DNA from: Fusobacterium necrophorum subsp. necrophorum
GTDB lineage: Bacteria; Fusobacteriota; Fusobacteriia; Fusobacteriales; Fusobacteriaceae
Direction of reading: 5' to 3'
NCBI RefSeq assembly: GCF_004006635.1
Contig: NZ_CP034842.1
Location: 1,116,001-1,180,000, forward strand
Length of the DNA stretch: 64,000 nt
Shown here one piece after another: positions 54,776 through 63,327 of the stretch. A model generated the notes under the pieces. That model searched no databases, had not been told where the DNA came from, and saw nothing but the letters and a program-made list of their open reading frames with translations. The first letter of the stretch is position 1, and each line of letters starts with the position of its first letter. Made by a program: the position numbers and the translations under genes.

Positions 54776-55162
54776 ACACAACATTTCCTTAATATTTTTC
54801 AATATCTATGTTTTGTCGGAAAAAATCTTTTTCAGGAAAAAATCCCGATTATTCCTTCTCAGCATTACACTATGGACGGAATTGACGTAGATTTGGACGG
54901 AAAAACTTCTTTGTCTCATCTTTATGCGGTCGGAGAAGTTGCCTGTACGGGAGTACATGGGAAAAATAGATTGGCAAGTAATTCTCTTTTGGAGAGTGTC
55001 GTTTTTGGAAAAAGAGCAGCTGTTAGGATTTCGCTTGAAAAAACCCCTTGGATTCGTTATAATAAAAGAATAAGAATGAAACGAAATACAATATCTAACA
55101 GCCTAGCTAAAAAAATAATTTTAGAGAGGATAAAAGAAGATGAAGACAACAAAATTAAATAA
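54776..55162 (+). pseudogene. nadB: 3' remnant of L-aspartate oxidase gene
   Basis: Only the C-terminal part survives. Reading TQHFLNIFQYLCFVGKNLF then IPIIPSQHYTMDGIDVDLDG, LYAVGEVACTGVHGKNRLAS and NSLLESVVFGKRAA, this is the conserved FAD/succinate region of NadB. The N-terminal two thirds or more are gone, with no start, FAD GxGxxG motif or frame upstream of 54776. The remnant runs into the nadC start. The original nadB-nadC order is still visible. No nadA in the window. Confidence 0.88.
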
Positions 55163-56000
55163 CTTTCAAATGGATTCTTGGATTCAAATGGCCTTACGGG
55201 AAGATATTTCTTCCGAAGATTTTTCTACCAATGCTATCTATGAGGAGAACAGTTTTTCTGAAGTGTCTCTTTTTGCAAAACAGGACGGAATTCTTGCCGG
55301 TTTAGATGTTTTTCAGCGTACCTTTACTCTTTTGGATGAAAAAATACAATTTGTGGAGTACAAGTCGGAGGGAGATGAGGTCAAAAAAGGAGATAAAATT
55401 TTGGAGATTGTCGGAAATACCAGAGTGATTTTATCGGCGGAACGGGTTGCCTTAAATTTCTTACAACATATGAGCGGAATTGCTTCTTACACCTATCAAA
55501 TGGTTCAAGCATTGGGAGATGTCGGAATTACAGTCGTGGATACCAGAAAAACAACACCGAATATGAGAATTTTTGAAAAATACGCAGTCAGAGTAGGAGG
55601 AGGGCAAAATCATCGCTATAATTTGTCAGATGGAATTATGTTGAAAGACAATCATATTGCAGCTGCGGGTTCTCTTTCCAGAGCCGTGCAATTGGCTAAA
55701 AAATATGCTCCTTTTGTAAAAAAAATAGAAGTGGAAGTGGAAAATTTGGAAATGTTGAAAGAGGCTTTGGAAGTCGGAGTGGACATTATTATGTTAGATA
55801 ATATGGATTTGAATATGATAAAGCAGGCAATTGTTATGATTGGGGGAAAAGCTCTGATTGAATGTTCCGGAAATATAGATATATCGAATATAGAAAAATA
55901 CAGGGGCTTAGCGATAGATTATATTTCAAGTGGAGCCTTGACTCATTCCGCCAAGAGATTAGATTTTAGTATGAAACATTTGAGGAGTATTCATGAGTGA
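55140..56000 (+). CDS. nadC: Nicotinate-nucleotide pyrophosphorylase (carboxylating)
   Basis: 286 residues. Landmarks: ALREDISSEDFSTNAI, LNFLQHMSGIASYT, VVDTRKTTPNMRIFEKYAVRVGGGQNHR (split here) and LSDGIMLKDNHIAA. It converts quinolinate and PRPP to nicotinate mononucleotide. The enzyme appears intact although nadB upstream is destroyed, so quinolinate would have to come from elsewhere. Overlaps the next gene by 8 bp. Confidence 0.95.
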   Translation: MKTTKLNNFQMDSWIQMALREDISSEDFSTNAIYEENSFSEVSLFAKQDGILAGLDVFQRTFTLLDEKIQFVEYKSEGDEVKKGDKILEIVGNTRVILSAERVALNFLQHMSGIASYTYQMVQALGDVGITVVDTRKTTPNMRIFEKYAVRVGGGQNHRYNLSDGIMLKDNHIAAAGSLSRAVQLAKKYAPFVKKIEVEVENLEMLKEALEVGVDIIMLDNMDLNMIKQAIVMIGGKALIECSGNIDISNIEKYRGLAIDYISSGALTHSAKRLDFSMKHLRSIHE

Positions 56001-56511
56001 AACAGAAAACAGAAGAAAAGAAATTTGTAGATTATTACAACATTCTACCGTAGCATTGAATGGAACGGAACTCGCAAAGATGTTTGGGGTTTCCAGACAG
56101 GTTATCGTACAGGATATTGCGGTCTTAAAAGCAGGAAATTATAATATTATTTCTACAAATCGAGGGTATTTTCTTCCTCAAGCTAGGGAAACACAATTTG
56201 AGAAGGTTTTATGTGTTTCTCATACGGATGCTCAAATAGAAGAGGAGTTAAATATCATGGTGGATTTGGGAGCTACGGTTCAAGATGTCTTTGTTTCTCA
56301 TAATGTTTATGGAATTATTCGAGTGGAGTTGAATATCAAGTCTCGACGAGATATTCAAAAATTATTGGAGGATATTCGGAAAGGACTGAGCCAGCCGTTA
56401 AAACAATTGACAAAAGATTTTCACTATCATACCATTGTTGCGGAAAAGGAGGAAATTTTAGAGGAAGTGGAAGAAGAATTAAAAAAAGTAGGATTTTTAG
56501 TAGAAGAGTAA
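55993..56511 (+). CDS. niaR: NiaR-type transcriptional repressor (HTH + 3H domain)
   Basis: 172 residues. An N-terminal winged helix (about 8-60: GTELAKMFGVSRQVIVQDIA) is followed by a 3H domain (about 75-170), with histidines in CVSHTDAQ, VFVSHNVYG and DFHYHTIVAEK. NiaR (YrxA) represses niacin uptake and NAD synthesis genes when nicotinate is present. Coupled to nadC. Confidence 0.9.
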   Translation: MSETENRRKEICRLLQHSTVALNGTELAKMFGVSRQVIVQDIAVLKAGNYNIISTNRGYFLPQARETQFEKVLCVSHTDAQIEEELNIMVDLGATVQDVFVSHNVYGIIRVELNIKSRRDIQKLLEDIRKGLSQPLKQLTKDFHYHTIVAEKEEILEEVEEELKKVGFLVEE

Positions 56512-56516
56512 AGAAT

Positions 56517-56559
56517 AAAAAGGGGTATCTCAAATGAAATAATCGAGATATCCCTTTTT
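56517..56559. terminator. Bidirectional terminator between niaR and the IclR gene
   Basis: AAAAAGGGGTATCTC pairs with GAGATATCCCTTTTT. Serves converging transcripts. Confidence 0.85.
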
Positions 56560-56589
56560 GAATGACTTACTCTTAGCCTCCGCATATTT

Positions 56590-57345
56590 TTACTTCAAAT
56601 ATCCCATTTTTTTAGAAGCCTCTATAGATTTTAAACGAACAATTTCTTTGTATTTTTTTATTTTTTCTTCTGTAAGAAAGTCATCTTCTAAAAGATTTAT
56701 TCCTAAAGAGGCGACAACTTCTTCAGTATAATCGTATAAAGGAGCTCCTATTCCAATGGTTCCTTTTGCATATTCCCCATAGGAGACAGCTACTCCTTCT
56801 TCTTTAATTTTCTTCAAGGAAGTTTTTAATTCTTCTATGGAAATATTAGGGCGATTTTTTTTATTTTTAAAAACTGTTTCAATATACTCGGAAATAAACT
56901 GTTCTGATTTATTAGCTAAAATTGCTTTTCTGGTTGCTCCGCAGTGTAGATAAAATTCATTTCCAAATTTTTCTATCACATGAATGCTTTGAGTTCCTTC
57001 AACGCGTTCAAGTACAATTCCCTTATATCCAGTTGGAACCATTAAAAAAGAATCTACTTCTATTTCGGATGATAATTCTCGCAAGATTGGTAACACGATA
57101 TTTTGAATCCCCATTTCTAAAGAAGCTCTTTTTCCAAGTAAAATTAAAGAAGGACCTAATTTATAAAGAGATTTTTCATCTTTCAATACATACATTTTAG
57201 AAACTAAGGTTTGTAACAGACCATAGGCTGTACTTTTAGGAATATTTAATTTTGTATAAATATATGCTAATGAACAGCCTCCTGAAGAATTTTTTAAAAT
57301 TTCCAAAATTTCTATAGCCTTATTTAAACTTTTTATCATATCCAA
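56590..57345 (-). CDS. IclR-family transcriptional regulator
   Basis: 251 residues. N-terminal winged helix (about 1-65: AIEILEILKNSSGGCSLAYI, KLNIPKSTAYGLLQTLV), then the IclR effector domain with LHCGATRKAILA and VSYGEYAKGTIGIGAPLYD. It is divergent from the dehydrogenase/glutamate symporter genes and likely controls them, as IclR regulators usually act on the neighbouring catabolic operon. The effector is unknown. Confidence 0.9.
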   Translation of the reverse strand: MDMIKSLNKAIEILEILKNSSGGCSLAYIYTKLNIPKSTAYGLLQTLVSKMYVLKDEKSLYKLGPSLILLGKRASLEMGIQNIVLPILRELSSEIEVDSFLMVPTGYKGIVLERVEGTQSIHVIEKFGNEFYLHCGATRKAILANKSEQFISEYIETVFKNKKNRPNISIEELKTSLKKIKEEGVAVSYGEYAKGTIGIGAPLYDYTEEVVASLGINLLEDDFLTEEKIKKYKEIVRLKSIEASKKMGYLK

Positions 57346-57496
57346 TTAATAACAATTAAGTTGTCATATCCTCCCTTTTTTTATTAAGATTATATCACTT
57401 CTATTTCTTCTTTTCAATGAATATTCTATTATCTAATAATTGTTTCTTTTTCTCTATAGTACTTAGGCTCCATTTTATATTTTTTTATATTTACTA

Positions 57497-57539
57497 TTGA
57501 CAAAAAATAAAAAATGAGGTATTAATTGACTATAATACC
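57497..57539 (+). promoter_or_regulatory. Promoter with overlapping palindromic operator
   Basis: TTGACA (57497-57502), 17 bp, TATTAA (57520-57525). An inverted repeat GGTATTA-N8-TAATACC (57518-57539) covers the -10 and start region. It is a candidate site for the divergent IclR regulator. Confidence 0.6.
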
Positions 57540-57582
57540 GAACATGGTTTTATAATAAAAAACGATAAAGGGGGATAGTAAA

Positions 57583-57615
57583 ATGATTGAAAAAGTAAAA
57601 AATAGAAAAACGTAA
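57583..57615 (+). CDS. Possible 10-residue leader peptide
   Basis: AAAGGGGGATAG precedes ATG 57583; the frame reads MIEKVKNRKT and stops. It opens a structured 5' leader. It could be a leader peptide or chance. Confidence 0.35.
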   Translation: MIEKVKNRKT

Positions 57616-57629
57616 ATATTGTGATTGTA

Positions 57630-57722
57630 TTTGGGAAAAAAAATCCCAAATTACAGAAACTGCAAAATGGGATTAAAGTATGATATCAATCATACCCTGG
57701 CAAGTTGATTATATCATATTTT
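57630..57722 (+). promoter_or_regulatory. Structured leader with alternative hairpins (possible attenuator)
   Basis: TTTGGGA (57630) pairs with TCCCAAA (57644), but the same AATCCCA (57642-57648) can instead pair with TGGGATT (57668-57674). Then TATGATAT (57679) with AATCA pairs with TGATT and ATATCATA (57711-57718), followed by TTTTATT. No known riboswitch recognised. Confidence 0.45.
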
Positions 57723-57757
57723 ATTCCTAAAATACAATTTTTTTTAGGAGGGAAATA

Positions 57758-58828
57758 ATGGAATACGATGTAATACATTTTGAAGCTCTGGGAGAAGAAG
57801 CTAAGTATTTGGAACAGGAAACCAGAGAATGCAAAAAAAAGGGGCTACTTCCTGCCAATTTTAAATATTTGATCACTCCCGAAAATGTGCAAACATATTT
57901 GCTATATCATAAGCATTTTATCTTGCCTGACTTAATTACAACAAAGACACATTCCATTTTACCGGAGGAATATCTAGTAGGAAAGAAAAAAAGTGTTGTA
58001 ACCCGAAGTGCTGGCTATGATCACTTTGAACATTTGCAATCTATTATCAATTTAGCCAGTTTAAGGGAATATTGTGTTAATGCAGTAGCCCAGACTGCAA
58101 TTAAATTCTTGTATGCCGCATGCGGACGAATGAATGAATACATGAAAAATACCGCATCTTTTGAAAGAAATCATACCACTTCTTTTATGGAATTGGGAAA
58201 GAATAGAATTGCTACTGTTTTTGGAGTTGGAAAAATAGGAAAAAAAATATATGAGCTATTGGAGCAAAATGATTTAACTGTACAAGCTGTTGATATCAGA
58301 GAACAAGAACTCAAGAGAGTCTATGGTGATTCTGTTAAATTCGTTTCTAAAGAAGAGGCCTTATTAACAAGTGATATTCTCATTAATGCGATGAATTTAA
58401 CAAAAAATCCAAAAAGTAAATTCTATAATATGAATTATTTTTCAGAAAAAGAGTTTTCTCTGGTAAAAAAGGGAGTTATTTTTATCAATGTGACGAGAGG
58501 AGAAATCGCTCCTGAAAGTATTTTGTTAAATTGTTATAAAAAAGGAATTATTTCTGGGATTGGACTGGATGTTTTTACAAATGAGGAAGTCTTTTCCAAA
58601 GTTGTCAAAGGGGAAATGAAAACTCAGGAGAAAGATATAAAGGCAGCAAAAAAAATCGAAGAAAAAGCCTTATCTCAGGAGGAAAATTTTTATGTACAAC
58701 CTCATCAGGCTTTCAATTCAGATTTGGCTGCTCGTGCAAAAGCCAAAGAAGCTATGAAACAAATTTGTATCTGGTATAAAAATAATAAAGAAAAGTTTGA
58801 TGAACAATTACCTTATTATTGCGATTGA
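57758..58828 (+). CDS. D-isomer-specific 2-hydroxyacid dehydrogenase
   Basis: 356 residues. The NAD Rossmann motif is VFGVGKIGKKIYELL (about 155-170). The catalytic Arg is in INVTRGEIAPE, with GIGLDVFTNEE and the His in YVQPHQAFNSD. It belongs with the D-lactate/2-hydroxyglutarate dehydrogenase group. Next to a Na+/glutamate symporter, a 2-hydroxyglutarate dehydrogenase for the hydroxyglutarate route of glutamate fermentation known in fusobacteria is plausible, but the substrate is not proved by sequence. TTAGGAGGG before the ATG. Confidence 0.82.
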   Translation: MEYDVIHFEALGEEAKYLEQETRECKKKGLLPANFKYLITPENVQTYLLYHKHFILPDLITTKTHSILPEEYLVGKKKSVVTRSAGYDHFEHLQSIINLASLREYCVNAVAQTAIKFLYAACGRMNEYMKNTASFERNHTTSFMELGKNRIATVFGVGKIGKKIYELLEQNDLTVQAVDIREQELKRVYGDSVKFVSKEEALLTSDILINAMNLTKNPKSKFYNMNYFSEKEFSLVKKGVIFINVTRGEIAPESILLNCYKKGIISGIGLDVFTNEEVFSKVVKGEMKTQEKDIKAAKKIEEKALSQEENFYVQPHQAFNSDLAARAKAKEAMKQICIWYKNNKEKFDEQLPYYCD

Positions 58829-58853
58829 CTTATAAATATGAGGAGGCTATTCT

Positions 58854-60242
58854 ATGCAATTAACTATGAATCAAGCTATCTGGGCCGTATTTAATGACAT
58901 TTGTATTATGGCAGTGTTATTATTGATTGGTCAATTTTTAAGAGCAAAAATAAAAATTTTTCAAAAACTGCTAATTCCTTCTGCTTTGATTGCTGGAGGG
59001 ATTGCTTTAGTACTTGGACCAAAAGGTTATGGGATTTTAAAACTATCTCCCAACTTTGGAACTTATGCAGCAGTATTGATTGTCGTTATCTTTGCAGCGA
59101 CTCCAATTGGAGATAAACCAAGTAAAGAAGCGATGTCTGGTCCTGTAATAGGAGGAATGTTTTTTAATATAACAGGAATTGCTGTTCTACAGTATGCGAT
59201 CGGGATGCTGGTAACTGTGTATGGATTAAGGTTTATCTATCCAAATCTTCCAGAGCAGTTTGGTTTAATGATGGCTACGGGCTTTTATGGAGGACATGGA
59301 ACTGCAATTGCTGTTGGAAATGCTCTGGAAAGTATGGGAGTTCCAAATATGACAGATTTTGGAAATACTTGTGCTACAATTGGAATTGTAGGGGGAATTA
59401 TATCAGGAGTTGGAATTATAAACTGGGGAACTCGGAAAGGATATACTCACTATGTTGACAGTCCTCAAAACTTACCGATAGAACTACGTACAGGTTTAAT
59501 TCCTCCTGAAAAGCAAAAAGCGGCAGGAAAAGTCAGCATTTCCTCTATTTGTTTAGATCCTTTGTCTTTTCACATCGCTTTGGTCTTATTAGCTTCGGTG
59601 GGAGGAATTTTAATTTCAGATTATTTCAAAAGTTTTTCTGCTGGATTAGGATATGCTGTTTCTATTCCTGCTTTTTGTACTGCATTGCTATGTGGTTTTC
59701 TGATCAATAAAATCCTTAATAGAACAAAGGCTCATTCTTATGTAGATAGATATTCCATCAGTCGTATTCAAGGAGTTGCTACAGATTTTTTGATGGTTTC
59801 AGGAATTGGTTCCTTGAATCTGTCTGTTGTGCTCGATTATCTAGGACCATTACTAATTGTCTGTGGCATTGGTTTTCTCATCACGTGGTGGTGGTTTATT
59901 TATATTGGTGGAAAATCTTCAAGAGAAGATTGGTTTGAAAGGAATATGATGTGTTGGGGACATGCCACTGGAGTTGCCGCAACAGGAGTATTACTCCAAA
60001 GAGTAGTTGATCCTGATTTAAAATCAAGAGGAATTGAAGATTCCGGGATTGCTGACCTTTTTAACCGTCCTCTAATTGTAGGTCTACAAGTAATTCCTCC
60101 CATTGTAATGAATATTTTACCTAATTTTGGAGCTCATATTGTGACATGGGGCATTTTCATGATTGTGCTGGTTATGTGGATTATTGCATGGAAATTAAAA
60201 TGGTGGATTCCATCTCAAAAAAGAAAAATCTACAGGAGCTAA
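58854..60242 (+). CDS. Sodium/glutamate symporter family protein (GltS-like)
   Basis: 462 residues with about ten or more membrane helices. Family landmarks include the two glycine-rich re-entrant-like segments GFYGGHGTAIAVGNALE and the later HATGVAATGVLLQRVVDPDL. It would import glutamate or a related dicarboxylate with Na+. 25 bp after the dehydrogenase, same transcript. Confidence 0.85.
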   Translation: MQLTMNQAIWAVFNDICIMAVLLLIGQFLRAKIKIFQKLLIPSALIAGGIALVLGPKGYGILKLSPNFGTYAAVLIVVIFAATPIGDKPSKEAMSGPVIGGMFFNITGIAVLQYAIGMLVTVYGLRFIYPNLPEQFGLMMATGFYGGHGTAIAVGNALESMGVPNMTDFGNTCATIGIVGGIISGVGIINWGTRKGYTHYVDSPQNLPIELRTGLIPPEKQKAAGKVSISSICLDPLSFHIALVLLASVGGILISDYFKSFSAGLGYAVSIPAFCTALLCGFLINKILNRTKAHSYVDRYSISRIQGVATDFLMVSGIGSLNLSVVLDYLGPLLIVCGIGFLITWWWFIYIGGKSSREDWFERNMMCWGHATGVAATGVLLQRVVDPDLKSRGIEDSGIADLFNRPLIVGLQVIPPIVMNILPNFGAHIVTWGIFMIVLVMWIIAWKLKWWIPSQKRKIYRS

Positions 60243-60268
60243 TCCAAATAAAAAAGAGGAAGGAATTG

Positions 60269-60367
60269 ATGAGTGTTCATTTCTGTTGTGCAGAAACAAA
60301 ATACTGCGATTGTAGAGCTTTCACAGCAGTAGCAGAGATTCTTGAAAAGAGAGAAGAACCTTTGTAG
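60269..60367 (+). CDS. Small Cys-rich protein (32 residues)
   Basis: ATG 60269 after AAGAGGAAGG, ending 21 bp before the terminator. The product (MSVHFCCAETKYCDCRAF...) has four cysteines and one histidine in the first 15 residues, then a helix (AVAEILEKREE). It could bind a metal. No family recognised. Same operon as the symporter. Confidence 0.5.
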   Translation: MSVHFCCAETKYCDCRAFTAVAEILEKREEPL

Positions 60368-60388
60368 ACATTACTGACTTGTGAACTG

Positions 60389-60431
60389 AAACTGATTGGA
60401 AAATCCTGAGAGAAAATTCAATCAGTTTTTT
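60389..60431 (+). terminator. Terminator of the dehydrogenase-symporter operon
   Basis: AAACTGATTG pairs with CAATCAGTTT, then TTTTTTC. Confidence 0.75.
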
Positions 60432-60474
60432 CTTTTTTCATGGTATAATAGAAATAAAAAGGGGAGAAAGAGGG

Positions 60475-62115
60475 GTGTCTTCTGTGAAATTATTGCCTGT
60501 TGGAATCACGGATTTTAGAGAAATATTGGAAAGTAACTATTATTATATTGATAAAACACAATGGATAGAAGAACTTTTTCAAGATGGAGCAAAAGTCAAA
60601 CTCTTCACCAGACCTCGTCGTTTTGGAAAGACATTAAATATGTCGATGTTACGATATTTTTTTGATATCCAGAATCGGGAAAATACTAGAAAACTTTTCC
60701 AAGGCTTGGAAATTGAAAATTCTCCCTATATGGCAGAACAAGGGAAATATCCTGTGATTTTTCTTTCTTTTAAAGATGTTAAAGAAAGAAATTGGAGGGA
60801 TTGTTTGAGACAAATAAAAATATTGTTAAAAGATTTATACAATTCTTTTGAGTTTTTGCGTTCTTCTTTGAATCCAAGCGAATTAAGAAGTTTTGATAAA
60901 ATATGGTTTGAAGAAGAAAGTGGAAATTATCAGAATGCTCTAAAGATGCTGTCTTCCTTTTTAAAAAAATATTATCAAAAGAAGTCTATCATTCTCATTG
61001 ATGAATATGACACCTCCATTGTTTGTGCCTATGAGCATGGATACTATGAGGAGGCGATTTCCTTCTTTCGAAACTTTTACAGCTCCGCTTTGAAAGACAA
61101 TGAGTGTTTACAACTAGGGGTAATGACAGGCATTTTGCGGGTAGCAAAGGAAGGGATTTTTTCAGGGCTCAATAATTTAATGGTATATGGTGTTTTTGAG
61201 GAGAAATATAGTTCTTCTTTTGGACTAACGGAGGAAGAGGTGAAAAAGGCATTAGGATACTATGGGTTAGCATACAATATAGAGAAAGTCAAAGAATGGT
61301 ATGATGGATACCGATTTGGAAATATGGAGATTTACAATCCATGGTCGATTCTCAATTATATTTTCCATCAAAGATTGGAAAGTTATTGGGTGAATACTTC
61401 TAATAATTTCTTAATCTATGATATATTGGAACGAGCAAATAGAAACCTTTTTGAGGAATTACAAGCTGTGTTCCAAGGAAAAGAAATTCAAAAGACATTG
61501 GAGTATTCTTTCAGTTTTCAAGATATGACAAATCCACAAGAGATTTGGCAGCTGTTAGTACACAGTGGATATTTAAAGATAGAAAAAAATATGGGAAATC
61601 ATCGATATGCTTTGAAAATACCCAATCGGGAAATATATCAATTTTTTGAAAGAAGCTTTTTAAATCGTTTTTTAGGAGGAGTGGATTACTTCCAAGATAT
61701 GATATCTGCTTTACAGAAAGGAGATATTAAAGTCTTTGAAAAGAAATTACAAGAGATCTTGTTAAGTAATGTCAGTTATCATGATGTTGGACAAGAAGAA
61801 AAGTATTATCATAATTTCATCTTAGGAATGATTTTATCTCTGTCGAAAGAATATGAAATACATTCCAATTTAGAGAGTGGCTATGGAAGATACGATATTA
61901 GTTTAGAACCAAAAGATAAAAGAAAGTTAGGATTTATTTTAGAATTAAAAATAGCAAAGTCAGAAGAAGAACTGGAAAAGAGAGCAAAAGAAGCTTTGGA
62001 ACAGATCGAAGAAAAGAACTATGATGTTAGTATGAAACAAAAGGGAGTTTCTAACATATTAAAGTTAGGACTTGCTTTTTATGGAAAGAGAGTCCTTGTT
62101 CTTGTACCTAATTGA
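60475..62115 (+). CDS. AAA-ATPase-like / PD-(D/E)XK nuclease-like protein
   Basis: 546 residues. The N-terminal half is the AAA-ATPase-like domain with LPVGITDFREILESNYYYID, Walker-A-like TRPRRFGKTLNMSML and Walker-B-like IILIDEYDTSI. The C-terminal part is a PD-(D/E)XK-like domain, ending with GYGRYDISLEPKDK and GFILELKIAKSEEE (D...ExK). This family is abundant as multi-copy paralogues in Bacteroidetes, Fusobacteria and spirochaetes; its role is unknown. GTG 60475 is taken (GGGGAG 8 bp upstream; GTG 60484 is possible). Stand-alone transcription unit with TGGTATAAT at 60441. Confidence 0.85.
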   Translation: MSSVKLLPVGITDFREILESNYYYIDKTQWIEELFQDGAKVKLFTRPRRFGKTLNMSMLRYFFDIQNRENTRKLFQGLEIENSPYMAEQGKYPVIFLSFKDVKERNWRDCLRQIKILLKDLYNSFEFLRSSLNPSELRSFDKIWFEEESGNYQNALKMLSSFLKKYYQKKSIILIDEYDTSIVCAYEHGYYEEAISFFRNFYSSALKDNECLQLGVMTGILRVAKEGIFSGLNNLMVYGVFEEKYSSSFGLTEEEVKKALGYYGLAYNIEKVKEWYDGYRFGNMEIYNPWSILNYIFHQRLESYWVNTSNNFLIYDILERANRNLFEELQAVFQGKEIQKTLEYSFSFQDMTNPQEIWQLLVHSGYLKIEKNMGNHRYALKIPNREIYQFFERSFLNRFLGGVDYFQDMISALQKGDIKVFEKKLQEILLSNVSYHDVGQEEKYYHNFILGMILSLSKEYEIHSNLESGYGRYDISLEPKDKRKLGFILELKIAKSEEELEKRAKEALEQIEEKNYDVSMKQKGVSNILKLGLAFYGKRVLVLVPN

Positions 62116-62142
62116 ATGCTTTAAAATAGTGTTGTTAAGAAA

Positions 62143-62177
62143 CAGCTGATTGGAGTCATCCAGTTGGCTGCTTTTTT
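62143..62177 (+). terminator. Terminator after the AAA/PD-(D/E)XK gene
   Basis: CAGC with GCTG and inner TGGA/TCCA, followed by TTTTTT. Confidence 0.6.
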
Positions 62178-62178
62178 A

Positions 62179-62207
62179 TTGACATTTTTTGTAAAGTATC
62201 GTAAGAT
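62179..62207 (+). promoter_or_regulatory. Promoter of the marR remnant and osmoprotectant transporter
   Basis: TTGACA (62179-62184), 17 bp, TAAGAT (62202-62207). Confidence 0.55.
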
Positions 62208-62229
62208 TAAATTAGTAAAAATATTTGAC

Positions 62230-62618
62230 CAATTAAAGAATTTTATTGTGATAAAAGTTTATTTATTTTGATGTGGATTTACTATAATCCTCAAGGAATT
62301 ACACAACATAGAATTTGTGAAAAGACTTTTTCTACAAAATAGGTAGTTGGTGCAACTATAAAAATCTATCTGGAAAAAGAATATATTTTTCTAGAAAAAA
62401 GTAATAAAGACGGAAGAAGTAAACTGATAAAATTAACTGAAAAGGGCAGGAAATATGCTATCGACATTCTAGAATCTTTAGTAATGATTGAAGAAAAAGC
62501 AATGTTTGCTTTAACAATAGAGGAACGGGAGAGATTACTGGAATTATCTGAAAAATTTTATCAACAATTTCGATTGTGCCTAGAAGAGATAAGAAAGGAA
62601 GAGTATGATACAATTTGA
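62230..62618 (+). pseudogene. MarR-family regulator, broken
   Basis: One frame reads YNPQGITQHRICEKTFSTK, an in-frame TAG near 62340, then VVGATIKIYLEKEYIFLEKS and KDGRSKLIKLTEKGRKYAID, which is the recognition helix and wing of a MarR protein. The C-terminal dimer helix (LTIEERERLLELSEKFYQQF) is intact. The N-terminal 30-40 residues and start codon are missing (a TGA closes the frame upstream). It ends inside the ABC ATPase start. It probably once regulated the transporter. Confidence 0.8.
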
Positions 62619-63318
62619 ACATGTTAGCAAGGAATATGAAGGGAAAAAGGTAGTATCTGATTTAAATTTTGAAATTCAACAGGGAGAATTTTTTATTCTG
62701 GTGGGACCGAGCGGAAGCGGAAAGACAACCCTATTAAAAATGATAAACCGTTTGTTGGAACAAACAGAAGGAAATATCTATTTAGAGGGGAAGAATAGTA
62801 AGGATTATAATACCCGACAATTACGATTCAATATTGGTTATGTTTTACAACAAATCGCTCTTTTTCCAAATTTGACTGTGTTAGAAAATATAGAGCTGAT
62901 TCCTGAAATGAAAAATTGGGAGAAGCGAAGAAGACGAGAAAAAGCAAAAGAATTGATGAAAAGAGTAGGATTGAATCCGGAGAAATATGCAAATCGTTAT
63001 CCTCGAGATTTATCCGGAGGAGAACAACAACGGGTCGGCATTTTACGGGCAATTATTTTTAATCCGAAAATTTTATTGATGGACGAACCTTTTAGTGCTT
63101 TAGACCCTATTTCTAGAAATCAATTACAGGATTTGATAAAAAAAATACATAAAGAATTTGGAATGACGATTGTTTTTGTGACACATGATATGAAAGAAGC
63201 TATGAAACTCGGAGATAGAATTTGCATTATGAAAAATGGGAAGCAAATACAATTGGCTACTCCTGAAAATATTCGAGAGAACCCGGCAAATCAGTTTGTA
63301 GAAGAGTTTTTTCGTTAG
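62605..63318 (+). CDS. Osmoprotectant (OpuC-type) ABC transporter ATP-binding protein
   Basis: 237 residues. Walker A GPSGSGKTTLLKMINRL, Q-loop VLQQIALFPNLTVLEN, signature LSGGEQQRVGILRAI, Walker B ILLMDEPFSALDP and FVTHDMKEA. The combination, including the NRL after Walker A, fits the glycine betaine/carnitine/choline OpuCA/ProV group. It lacks the C-terminal CBS domains of full OpuCA (which is longer). Couples to the permease that follows. Confidence 0.88.
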   Translation: MIQFEHVSKEYEGKKVVSDLNFEIQQGEFFILVGPSGSGKTTLLKMINRLLEQTEGNIYLEGKNSKDYNTRQLRFNIGYVLQQIALFPNLTVLENIELIPEMKNWEKRRRREKAKELMKRVGLNPEKYANRYPRDLSGGEQQRVGILRAIIFNPKILLMDEPFSALDPISRNQLQDLIKKIHKEFGMTIVFVTHDMKEAMKLGDRICIMKNGKQIQLATPENIRENPANQFVEEFFR

Positions 63319-63327
63319 GAGGTAAAT

